Below, piece by piece: positions 1-5,661 of a stretch of DNA of 6,496 nt. Position numbers and translations under genes: made by a program. The stretch comes from Bacillota bacterium. Lineage in GTDB: Bacteria; Bacillota; Clostridia; Oscillospirales; Ruminococcaceae. The stretch is taken from contig JAEWZG010000133.1 in NCBI GenBank assembly GCA_023395435.1, forward strand, positions 1 to 6,496, written 5' to 3'. Position 1 is the first letter of the stretch, and each line of letters opens with the position of its first letter. The notes below the pieces were generated by a model. That model did no database searches. It was not told where the DNA came from and worked only from the letters and a program-made list of their open reading frames with translations.

Positions 1-30
1 ATGGTCCATTACTTTTTCACTGTATAGCAC
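1..30 (-). CDS. nifU: NifU-like iron-sulfur cluster scaffold protein, N-terminal fragment (cut by window edge)
   Basis: Only the first ten codons lie in the window; read on the minus strand from a GTG start they give MLYSEKVMDH. That matches the N-terminus of clostridial NifU/IscU-like scaffolds, which typically begin with a YSEKVMDHF-type segment. The family assembles Fe-S clusters in the cytoplasm on conserved cysteines, using sulfur from a cysteine desulfurase; none of those cysteines is visible here. The start is supported by an AAAGGAG site 9 nt upstream, and the in-frame ATG at codon 8 would remove the conserved YSEKV. The gene follows nifS after 19 nt on the same strand, so the two are very probably one operon. 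The call depends on ten residues plus context. Confidence 0.8.
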   Translation of the reverse strand, partial: MLYSEKVMDH

Positions 31-39
31 TGTAATTAT

Positions 40-46
40 CTCCTTT
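40..46 (-). promoter_or_regulatory. Ribosome binding site of nifU
   Basis: AAAGGAG on the minus strand, in the 19-nt gap between the nifS stop and the nifU GTG. The 9-nt spacing fixes the GTG at 28-30 as the start and argues against the later ATG. Confidence 0.75.
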
Positions 47-49
47 GTT

Positions 50-1246
50 TTATAATTTGAACTGAAGCTCACCGTTCTGGATTCTTTCCCACAATGGTGA
101 CATACTTCTGATTTTTTCAACGATTGGTGGAAGCTTTTCAAGAATATAATCGATATCCTCATCTGTTGTTTCGTCACTTATTGTTAATCTTAATGAACCA
201 TGAGCAACCTCATGAGGGAGCCCTAATGCAAGAAGAACATGTGAAGGATCAAGTGAACCTGATGTACAGGCTGAACCTGATGAAGCGGCAATCCCCTGTG
301 CATCAAGGTTTAAAAGAAGGAATTCGCCCTCAATACCGAGAATTGATATATTACAGTTTCCAGAAAGACGCTTGTCCCTGTCACCGTTAAGTCTTGTCAT
401 AGGAATTTTTAGAATTCCGTCAATAAGGCGATTTCTAAGTTTTATTACTTTTTCAGTTTTTGCTGATATATTTGATGTTGCGTCAGTAATAGCTTCACCA
501 AGTGCAACTATTGAAGGAACATTTTCTGTTCCAGCTCTCTTTGAGCGTTCCTGAGCACCACCATAAATAAGGTTTGGCAATGAAATGCCTGATCTTATAT
601 AGATAGCACCGATACCTTTTGGCGCATGAATCTTATGACCTGAAAGTGAAAGCATATCAATGTTCATATCCTTGACATTGATTTCAACATTACCGATAGC
701 CTGAACAGCGTCAGTATGAAAAGGAACCTTCTTTTCCTTACAAATCGAGCCAATTTCAGCAATTGGCTGAATTGTTCCTATCTCGTTGTTTGCAAACATT
801 ATTGTTACGAGGCATGTATCCTCTCTAATTGCTTTTTCAACATCAGCAGGATCAATAAGTCCTTTTTCGTTTACTGGAATATATGTTATTTCAAACCCCT
901 GCTTTGCAAGTGCATCACAAGTATGAAGAATCGCATGATGTTCAAAGACAGAAGTAATAATATGCTTCTTACCTTTTTTTGCGCCGTTTTCAGCACAGCC
1001 TTTAATCGCCCAGTTGTCGGATTCTGAACCTCCGCTTGTGAAATATATTTCAGTAGCTTTAGCACCAATTGCAGCAGCAACCTGTTCTCTTGCTTTAATA
1101 ATTGCTCTTTCTGATATATTTGCGAGCTTATACATACTGGATGCATTTCCGTAATTTTCAGTAAAGTATGGGAGCATAGCGCTGAGTGCTTTATCTGATA
1201 CTTTTGTAGTAGCCGCATTATCAGCATAAACAAAACGTTTATCCAA
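50..1246 (-). CDS. nifS: Cysteine desulfurase, NifS/IscS type (class I)
   Basis: PLP enzyme of 398 residues that takes sulfur from L-cysteine, leaving alanine and a persulfide on a catalytic cysteine, for Fe-S assembly in the cytoplasm. Visible signatures: the N-terminal YADNAATT segment (7-14), His103 in the EHHAIL segment that stacks on PLP, Asp179 and Gln182 in HTDAVQAIGN, the PLP-binding Lys205 in SLSGHKIHAPKG, and the catalytic Cys327 in SSGSACTSGSLDPSHVL. This long loop with Cys in a SACTSG context is the class I (NifS/IscS) form, not the SufS form. Length is normal. The start is TTG: AAAGGA lies 8 nt upstream, the protein then begins where the family does, and the next in-frame Met is residue 24. 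It has its own candidate promoter just after rnhA and is followed by nifU after 19 nt, so its sulfur most likely goes to NifU. In Bacillus subtilis a nifS next to nadB serves NadA; here that role is only an inference. Confidence 0.96.
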   Translation of the reverse strand: MDKRFVYADNAATTKVSDKALSAMLPYFTENYGNASSMYKLANISERAIIKAREQVAAAIGAKATEIYFTSGGSESDNWAIKGCAENGAKKGKKHIITSVFEHHAILHTCDALAKQGFEITYIPVNEKGLIDPADVEKAIREDTCLVTIMFANNEIGTIQPIAEIGSICKEKKVPFHTDAVQAIGNVEINVKDMNIDMLSLSGHKIHAPKGIGAIYIRSGISLPNLIYGGAQERSKRAGTENVPSIVALGEAITDATSNISAKTEKVIKLRNRLIDGILKIPMTRLNGDRDKRLSGNCNISILGIEGEFLLLNLDAQGIAASSGSACTSGSLDPSHVLLALGLPHEVAHGSLRLTISDETTDEDIDYILEKLPPIVEKIRSMSPLWERIQNGELQFKL

Positions 1247-1254
1247 TTTTATCG

Positions 1255-1260
1255 TCCTTT
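1255..1260 (-). promoter_or_regulatory. Ribosome binding site of nifS that decides a TTG start
   Basis: AAAGGA on the minus strand, 8 nt before the TTG at 1244-1246. There is no ATG in frame nearby, so this site is the main argument for the TTG start. Confidence 0.7.
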
Positions 1261-1275
1261 CATTTAACTATGTAA

Positions 1276-1289
1276 AGATTTTTTAATCT
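1276..1289. repeat. Small inverted repeat in the nifS leader
   Basis: Perfect 5-bp inverted repeat AGATT-TTTT-AATCT, placed from about the predicted nifS transcription start into the leader. It could be a small operator or a weak stem, or chance in AT-rich DNA. It is too short and AT-rich to be a terminator. No regulator is suggested by the sequence. Confidence 0.25.
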
Positions 1290-1296
1290 CGGGTTT

Positions 1297-1325
1297 ATTA
1301 TATACCTTTTTAGTGTATATTGCAA
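1297..1325 (-). promoter_or_regulatory. Candidate sigma-A promoter of nifS-nifU
   Basis: On the minus strand, TTGCAA (1320-1325) and a perfect TATAAT (1297-1302) are separated by exactly 17 bp. Transcription would begin near 1290, giving a leader of about 44 nt. The -35 box begins 3 nt after the rnhA stop codon and is itself the centre of a 10-bp palindrome TATTGCAATA (1318-1327), followed by ATAGCTAT (1325-1332). No iron-sulfur regulator gene such as iscR is present in the window. Confidence 0.65.
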
Positions 1326-1328
1326 TAG

Positions 1329-1772
1329 CTATATAGAATTTTTATCACGTTGCATAACAGCAAGTTCATCACAGCGCTCATTTTCTGTATGTCCTGCATG
1401 ACCTTTTACCCAGTTGAACGTAACCTCGTGCTTATCCAGAAGGTCAAGCAGCTGTTCCCAAAGGTCGATATTGAGTGCCTTTTTCTTATCAGATTTAATC
1501 CAGTTGTTGGCGCGCCATTTTTTTGCCCAGCCTTTATTTATAGCGTCAATTATATACTTACTATCGCTGTATAGCATTACCACGCAAGACTCCTTTAATG
1601 CATTGAGCCCTGTAATAACTCCCATAAGCTCCATACGGTTGTTTGTTGTCTGCGGTTCACCGCCTGAGAGTTCCTTAACCTGTCCTTTATATTTTAAAAT
1701 TACACCATATCCACCTGGGCCGGGATTGCCGGAACACGCACCGTCGGTATAAATCTCAACTTCTTTTTTCAT
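1329..1772 (-). CDS. rnhA: Ribonuclease HI
   Basis: Cytoplasmic endonuclease of 147 residues that cuts the RNA strand of RNA:DNA hybrids (R-loops, primers). The catalytic set is complete: Asp10 in YTDGACSGNPGPGG, Glu48 in TNNRMEL, Asp70 in YSDSKY, Asp135 in NERCDELA, with the assisting His125 in WVKGHAGH. The segment 80-105, rich in Lys and Trp (GWAKKWRANNWIKSDKKK), corresponds to the basic protrusion that grips the hybrid in Escherichia coli type RNase HI, so this is a full-length type 1 enzyme without an N-terminal hybrid-binding extension. The ATG is preceded by AGAGGA with a 5-nt spacing. It has its own strong-looking promoter and sits between nadC and nifS on the same strand; nothing in its function ties it to either neighbour. 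No anomaly seen. Confidence 0.97.
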   Translation of the reverse strand: MKKEVEIYTDGACSGNPGPGGYGVILKYKGQVKELSGGEPQTTNNRMELMGVITGLNALKESCVVMLYSDSKYIIDAINKGWAKKWRANNWIKSDKKKALNIDLWEQLLDLLDKHEVTFNWVKGHAGHTENERCDELAVMQRDKNSI

Positions 1773-1807
1773 ACTATTCCTCTCAGAATTATATTTTCAA
1801 CCTAACT

Positions 1808-1836
1808 ATTATATATCATATTGTTGTCATTTTCAA
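1808..1836 (-). promoter_or_regulatory. Candidate sigma-A promoter of rnhA
   Basis: On the minus strand, TTGAAA (1831-1836) and a perfect TATAAT (1808-1813) are 17 bp apart. The predicted start near 1801 gives a leader of about 29 nt. It lies 34 bp after the nadC stop. The rest of the nadC-rnhA gap is almost pure A/T and shows no GC-rich terminator, so read-through from nadBC into rnhA is possible. Confidence 0.7.
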
Positions 1837-1870
1837 GAAAGAATAGTAATAATTATTTTATTAATAAATT

Positions 1871-2710
1871 CTACAAATCAATTTTCATTGAAATATCAAA
1901 GCACGTTACGCTGTGAGTCAATGCTCCAAGTGAAATTATATCGACTCCTGTGAGCGCAACATCCCTTATATTATCGAGTGTAACATTCCCACTTGCTTCG
2001 AGGAGTGCTCTGCCGGCAGTGATTTTAACAGCTTCAGCCATCTTTTCGCAGGACATATTGTCAAGCATTATTATATCAGCACCGATATTGATTGCCTCGT
2101 CAAGCTCCTTTAAATCTCTTACTTCAACTTCAATTTTTGTAGTATGCCCGATTTTTTCTCTCAAAGCTTTAACAGCATTAGTTAGGCTACCGTAAGCGTC
2201 AATGTGATTATCCTTTAGCATTGCGCAATCTGAAAGATTGTATCTGTGATTTCGTCCTCCGCCAGCAACAACAGAATATTTCTGAATCGGGCGAAGTCCA
2301 GGGAGAGTCTTTCTTGTTTCAGCAATTGAAGCATTTGTGCCTTTTACAAGTTCAACACATTTGTTGGTCTGAGTTGCTATTCCTGACATATGCTGAACAA
2401 GATTCAAAGCTGTTCTTTCCCCTTTAAGCAATGCTTTTGTCTTGCCTGTCATTTTTGCAATAATATCGCCTTTTTTAACCTTCTGACCATCGTTTATGAA
2501 AACCTCATATTTAACTTTATCATCAAGAAGTTCAAAAACACGCATTGCGACTTTTATACCCGCTAAAACTCCTTCATCTTTTGCAATAAATTTTGCGGTA
2601 GTTGTTGCATTATCATCAACTAAATAATCTGTTGTGACATCAACATAATTTATATCTTCAAGTAAAGCTTTTTTTATTAAGTCATCAACATAAAACTGCA
2701 TTAGTTCCAT
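1871..2710 (-). CDS. nadC: Nicotinate-nucleotide pyrophosphorylase (quinolinate phosphoribosyltransferase)
   Basis: Third step of de novo NAD synthesis: quinolinate plus PRPP gives nicotinate mononucleotide, CO2 and pyrophosphate. The 279 residues match the family length. Substrate-binding basic residues characteristic of the family are visible: Arg99 in KGERTALN, Arg133-Lys134 in ETRKTLPGLR, His155-Arg156 in GGRNHRYNL, Lys166 in MLKDNHI, and acidic Glu196 (IEVEV) and Asp217 (MLDNM). Residues 1-105 form the N-terminal open-face domain and the remainder the TIM-barrel-like catalytic domain. The first ATG has AGGAGG 9 nt upstream; a second Met at residue 4 would be 18 nt away and is less likely. 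The start lies 1 nt after the nadB stop (TAG-T-ATG), so the ribosome binding site is inside the nadB coding region and the pair is translationally coupled. No nadA follows. Confidence 0.97.
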   Translation of the reverse strand: MELMQFYVDDLIKKALLEDINYVDVTTDYLVDDNATTTAKFIAKDEGVLAGIKVAMRVFELLDDKVKYEVFINDGQKVKKGDIIAKMTGKTKALLKGERTALNLVQHMSGIATQTNKCVELVKGTNASIAETRKTLPGLRPIQKYSVVAGGGRNHRYNLSDCAMLKDNHIDAYGSLTNAVKALREKIGHTTKIEVEVRDLKELDEAINIGADIIMLDNMSCEKMAEAVKITAGRALLEASGNVTLDNIRDVALTGVDIISLGALTHSVTCFDISMKIDL

Positions 2711-2711
2711 A

Positions 2712-4166
2712 CTATCTGACCTCCTCTAAAATCAAGAAAGCTATTGTAGCAAGTGATTTTGCAATAATGTAATCCTGGTCAACCTTCCAGTTACCGTTTT
2801 CAAGCATTTCTTTAATATTTTTTATTTTTTCGTAGCCTATTCTTATGCCTTCCTTATCCGGAACAATGAAATAGGAATTCTGCATAATTGTTCTAATTTC
2901 GGTTCTTAATCCTTTTGGAATAACAGGAGCATTGCCATCGTGTTTAAATTGATAGTCCTTATAATCCTGTGGAACAGTATTAAGCTTTGAATTAATATGA
3001 TCAGCACAACGTCTTGAAAATACAAGTGCCTCAAGAAGTGAATTACTTGCAAGACGGTTATTACCGTGAACACCTGTGCATGAACATTCACCGCAGGCAT
3101 AAACATTTTCCATGCTTGTTTGAGCATTTGAGTCAACTTTTATGCCACCCATAAGATAATGCTGACAAGGATATATAGGAATCATATCCCTTGACATATC
3201 GAAGCCTTGCTGTTTTAAGTTCTTGTAAATCATTGGGAAACGGTTCTTTAAGAATTCCTTATCCTTATGTGTGATGTCAAGGAAGAATTCATCAGAGCCT
3301 GTCTTTTTGGTTTCTGCCCATATTGCATGTGAAACAACATCACGAGGAGCAAGTTCAAGTCTTTCATCATAGTCTTTCATAAAGCGTTCATGGTTGCAGT
3401 TTCTGAGGTATGCGCCCTCTCCGCGTACAGCTTCAGAAATAAGGAAGCATTCACGGGTATCCTTATTATTAAAGGCGGTAGGATGGAACTGAATATAGCT
3501 TACGTTCTTTGTTGTAATTCCTAAATTGTAAGCATAAGTAATGCCATCGCCTGTGGCTATCGCTGAATTTGTTGTATATTTATATACTCTTCCGATACCA
3601 CCTGTTGCAAGAATGGTGAAATGTGAGTTATAATAGATATGTTCAGAATTTTTTAACACGTCTAAACTGAAGCCCGTTTCAGTCTTTTTGATATCGCAAA
3701 CAATTGCATTTTCGACTATATCAACATTAGGCAGTCTTTTTGCCGTTCTAATTAAAGTCGTAAGAATTTCAAAGCCTGTTGCGTCAGCATTATGAAATAT
3801 TCTCCTCATACCATGCCCGCCCTCGAGCGTACGGTCATATTCACCATCAGGCTTTTTATCAAAATCAACACCAAGGTTAATGATTTTTTCAAGATCAATT
3901 TTTGCTTCATTTACTAATATATCAAGATTTACAGGATCATTTTCATTCCCACCAGCTATAAGCGTATCACGCTTATGGTTTTCTGGTGAGTCACTTGGAT
4001 TATTATAAACACCAGCTATTCCGCCCTGTGCCAGTGCAGAATTACAAAGCTTAAGTTCCCTTTTAGTCAGTACAAGTATTTTAAGATCAGGTGAAAGATT
4101 TATCGCACTATAAAGTCCTGCAATCCCACTTCCGACAATTATCACATCATAATTTTTAGTACTCAT
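2712..4166 (-). CDS. nadB: L-aspartate oxidase
   Basis: FAD enzyme that oxidises L-aspartate to iminoaspartate, the substrate NadA condenses to quinolinate. Family features in order: Rossmann dinucleotide motif VGSGIAG (Gly12, Gly14, Gly17), NSALAQGGIAGVY (42-54), EGGHGMRRI with Glu115, YIQFHPTAF with His228, RGEGAYLRN (248-256), catalytic-type Arg275 in APRDVVSHAIW, QHYLMGGI with His336, and the FAD-binding CTGVHGNNRLASNSLLEA (363-380). These equal the active-site set shared with succinate dehydrogenase/fumarate reductase flavoproteins; the aspartate-oxidase context is confirmed by overlap-range spacing to nadC. The protein has 484 residues, shorter than the about 540 of E. coli NadB, and ends at ILEEVR without the SRG-x-HY segment usual at the family C-terminus. 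The upstream ribosome binding site is weak: GAGAG about 10 nt before the ATG. Expression is probably controlled at the palindrome just upstream. Confidence 0.96.
   Translation of the reverse strand: MSTKNYDVIIVGSGIAGLYSAINLSPDLKILVLTKRELKLCNSALAQGGIAGVYNNPSDSPENHKRDTLIAGGNENDPVNLDILVNEAKIDLEKIINLGVDFDKKPDGEYDRTLEGGHGMRRIFHNADATGFEILTTLIRTAKRLPNVDIVENAIVCDIKKTETGFSLDVLKNSEHIYYNSHFTILATGGIGRVYKYTTNSAIATGDGITYAYNLGITTKNVSYIQFHPTAFNNKDTRECFLISEAVRGEGAYLRNCNHERFMKDYDERLELAPRDVVSHAIWAETKKTGSDEFFLDITHKDKEFLKNRFPMIYKNLKQQGFDMSRDMIPIYPCQHYLMGGIKVDSNAQTSMENVYACGECSCTGVHGNNRLASNSLLEALVFSRRCADHINSKLNTVPQDYKDYQFKHDGNAPVIPKGLRTEIRTIMQNSYFIVPDKEGIRIGYEKIKNIKEMLENGNWKVDQDYIIAKSLATIAFLILEEVR
2720..2725 (-). 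promoter_or_regulatory. Ribosome binding site of nadC inside nadB
   Basis: AGGAGG on the minus strand, within the last codons of nadB and 9 nt before the nadC ATG. It is much stronger than the site in front of nadB, so nadC may be translated at least as well as nadB. Confidence 0.8.
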
Positions 4167-4190
4167 AGTTTACCAGCTCTCTGTTTAATA

Positions 4191-4212
4191 TAAGATAAGT
4201 ATACTTATTTTA
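4191..4212. promoter_or_regulatory. Near-perfect palindrome, candidate operator of nadBC
   Basis: The 14-bp core ATAAGTATACTTAT (4195-4208) is a perfect palindrome, and extending it to 22 bp keeps 20 of 22 positions symmetrical (one mismatched pair, 4194 and 4209). It touches the extended -10 box at 4212-4220 and covers the predicted nadB start near 4205, so a bound dimer would block transcription. In Firmicutes, de novo NAD genes are commonly repressed by NiaR (YrxA) with niacin as co-repressor; that this is a NiaR site is an inference from position, because I cannot confirm the motif by search. Confidence 0.55.
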
Positions 4213-4220
4213 TTGTATCA
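4212..4220 (-). promoter_or_regulatory. Candidate nadB promoter P1 (extended -10)
   Basis: On the minus strand TG-A-TACAAT: a 5/6 -10 box with the TG extension that can compensate for a poor -35. The -35 position (TGGTTT at 17 bp) is a poor match. The start would fall inside the palindrome, about 38 nt before the nadB ATG. Confidence 0.45.
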
Positions 4221-4261
4221 TAATTATGCTGAAAAAACCATTATTAAATTTGTAGTTTTTC

Positions 4262-4290
4262 ATTATATAACACAGTTGTTTTTTAGTGAA
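4262..4290 (-). promoter_or_regulatory. Candidate nadB promoter P2 (distal)
   Basis: On the minus strand TTCACT (4285-4290) and a perfect TATAAT (4262-4267), spaced 17 bp. The start near 4255 would give a leader of about 88 nt with the palindrome inside it as a roadblock site. Its -35 box lies within the spacer of the divergent hflX promoter. Confidence 0.4.
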
Positions 4291-4304
4291 AAATTTGTTA
4301 AAAT
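4276..4304 (+). promoter_or_regulatory. Candidate sigma-A promoter of hflX
   Basis: TTGTTT (4276-4281) and TAAAAT (4299-4304), 17 bp apart, with a TG at 4296-4297 giving an extended -10 (TG-T-TAAAAT). The start near 4311 gives a leader of about 29 nt. The elements interleave with candidate nadB promoter P2, so one polymerase would hinder the other. Confidence 0.65.
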
Positions 4305-4339
4305 ACTGTCAAAAGGTATTTTGAAAAGAAAGGGAAAAT

Positions 4340-5587
4340 ATGTTTGATAACATTGAAAATATACCAAAGGTAATCCTCATTTGTGTCGATACTGATGAGT
4401 ACGACGTAGAAAAGTCACTTGACGAACTCGAGGAACTTTCAAAAACAGCTGGTGCTGAAGTTGTCGCAAGGGTAATTCAAAAAAAGCCGACAAAAGATGT
4501 TGCTACTTGCGTTGGACCAGGAAAGCTTCAGGAAATTGCAACTCTTTGTCAGCAACTTGAACCTAACCAGATTGTTTTCGACCACGAGCTTACTGCAACA
4601 CAGATAAGAAATATAGAGGATGTCCTTCACGTTCACACCATTGACAGAACAATGCTTATTCTTGATATTTTTGCTCAGAGAGCTACCACAAAAGAAGGTC
4701 GCCTTCAGGTCGAGCTTGCACAGCAAAAATACAGACTTCCTCGTCTTGCTGGAATGGGCATAAGCCTTTCCCGTCTTGGTGGTGGTATCGGAACAAGAGG
4801 TCCTGGAGAAACCAAACTTGAAACAGACAAGCGTCACATAAGAACAAGGATTGAGAACCTTTCTGCTGAGCTTAAGGAAATTGAAAAACGCCGTGAACTT
4901 TCCCGCAGGAGAAGAAAAAAGGATAATGTTCTTGTTGCGGCTATTGTTGGATACACAAATGTTGGAAAATCAACACTTTTAAATACGCTCACTCAGGCTG
5001 GTGTTCTTGCTGAAAACAAGCTTTTTGCTACTCTTGAAACCACCTCAAGGTCACTTGAATTGCCTGACGGAAGAAGCGTAATGCTTGTGGATACTGTTGG
5101 TCTTATCAGACGTCTTCCCCACCATCTTGTTGAAGCATTCAAGTCAACACTTGAAGAAGCAGCAAATGCCGATGTTATTCTTCATATATGCGATGCTTCT
5201 GCCGAAGATGTTGAAGAACAAGCAAAGGTTACCCTTGAATTACTTGCTGAACTTGGATGCAAGGATATTCCAACAATAACAGCATTCAACAAATGTGATA
5301 TTGCTCCTTGCGTTAATGAACTTGAAGAAAGCGATAATGTTGTTAAAATCAGTGCAAAAAAATCAACGGGTATTGAAGGACTTTTAAATGCTGTTGTAAA
5401 AGCTCTTCCTCAAAGTTCATACAGAATGAAACTGCTATTCCCTTTTGACAAGGCTGGGCTTTTAAACCTCATCAGAGCAGACGGAAAGATTTTTTCTGAG
5501 GAGTATACTTCTGACGGTATTGAAGTTGATGCACTTGTTGATTTAAAAATTTATCCTAAAGTTGAACCATACAAGAAAGTAAAGTAA
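4340..5587 (+). CDS. hflX: GTPase HflX (ribosome-associated)
   Basis: HflX binds the 50S subunit and splits stalled or stressed 70S ribosomes, hydrolysing GTP. The 415 residues are the usual length. The N-terminal nucleotide-binding domain carries VGPGKLQEI (58-66) and FDHELTATQIRNIED (80-94); a linker follows with the family hallmark GGGIGTRGPGETKLETDKR (147-165) and a strongly basic helix rich in Arg and Lys (166-194). The G domain has all five motifs: G1 GYTNVGKST (204-212), G2 around FATLETT (229-235), G3 DTVGLI (251-256), G4 NKCD (317-320) and G5 SAKK (338-341). A small C-terminal domain ends at the Lys-rich tail. The ATG has AAAGGGA ending 4 nt upstream. The gene has its own promoter, diverges from nadB, and is followed after 74 nt by a lipid kinase gene with no clear terminator between them. 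Confidence 0.97.
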   Translation: MFDNIENIPKVILICVDTDEYDVEKSLDELEELSKTAGAEVVARVIQKKPTKDVATCVGPGKLQEIATLCQQLEPNQIVFDHELTATQIRNIEDVLHVHTIDRTMLILDIFAQRATTKEGRLQVELAQQKYRLPRLAGMGISLSRLGGGIGTRGPGETKLETDKRHIRTRIENLSAELKEIEKRRELSRRRRKKDNVLVAAIVGYTNVGKSTLLNTLTQAGVLAENKLFATLETTSRSLELPDGRSVMLVDTVGLIRRLPHHLVEAFKSTLEEAANADVILHICDASAEDVEEQAKVTLELLAELGCKDIPTITAFNKCDIAPCVNELEESDNVVKISAKKSTGIEGLLNAVVKALPQSSYRMKLLFPFDKAGLLNLIRADGKIFSEEYTSDGIEVDALVDLKIYPKVEPYKKVK

Positions 5588-5596
5588 ATATACTTT
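5581..5596 (+). repeat. Weak AT-rich hairpin over the hflX stop codon
   Basis: AAAGTA-AATA-TACTTT, a 6-bp stem with a 4-nt loop that includes the TAA stop of hflX. It has one G:C pair per arm-half and no following T-run, so it does not look like an intrinsic terminator. The remaining gap up to 5652 is AT-rich; I see no convincing promoter in it, which favours read-through from hflX into the next gene. Confidence 0.3.
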
Positions 5597-5652
5597 AAGT
5601 AATATTATTAGTTTATATTTCAAATTGTAGCATAAACAAATATAATTTCTGT

Positions 5653-5657
5653 GGAGG
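5653..5657 (+). promoter_or_regulatory. Ribosome binding site of the lipid kinase gene
   Basis: GGAGG followed by 4 nt and the ATG at 5662. It is a strong site and fixes the start of the partial gene. Confidence 0.8.
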
Positions 5658-5661
5658 AAAT

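Noticed and set aside
886..1233. Open frame of 115 codons in another minus-strand frame
   Set aside because: Shifted reading of nifS, which has complete active-site motifs over the same bases.
1414..1752. Open frame of 112 codons on the plus strand
   Set aside because: Antisense to rnhA, whose catalytic residues are all present; no support for a gene on this strand.
1848..1868. AT-only palindromes (AATAATTATT and TTTATTAATAAA) after nadC as a terminator
   Set aside because: They contain no G:C pairs and would form very weak stems; such symmetry is expected by chance in pure A/T sequence.
4439..4837. Open frame of 132 codons on the minus strand
   Set aside because: It lies antisense within hflX, has no family resemblance or ribosome binding site, and has low-complexity Ser/Cys/Lys-rich content typical of a shadow frame.
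5591..5601. TACTT-T-AAGTA after hflX as a second copy of the nadB palindrome
   Set aside because: The half-sites are similar but in inverted order and with different spacing from the nadB element, and there is no promoter beside it; resemblance is most likely fortuitous.
5618..5646. Possible promoter TTTCAA-17-TATAAT before the lipid kinase gene
   Set aside because: The -10 box is perfect but the -35 is poor, and transcription would start at or within the ribosome binding site, leaving almost no leader. Chance in an AT-rich gap is more likely.
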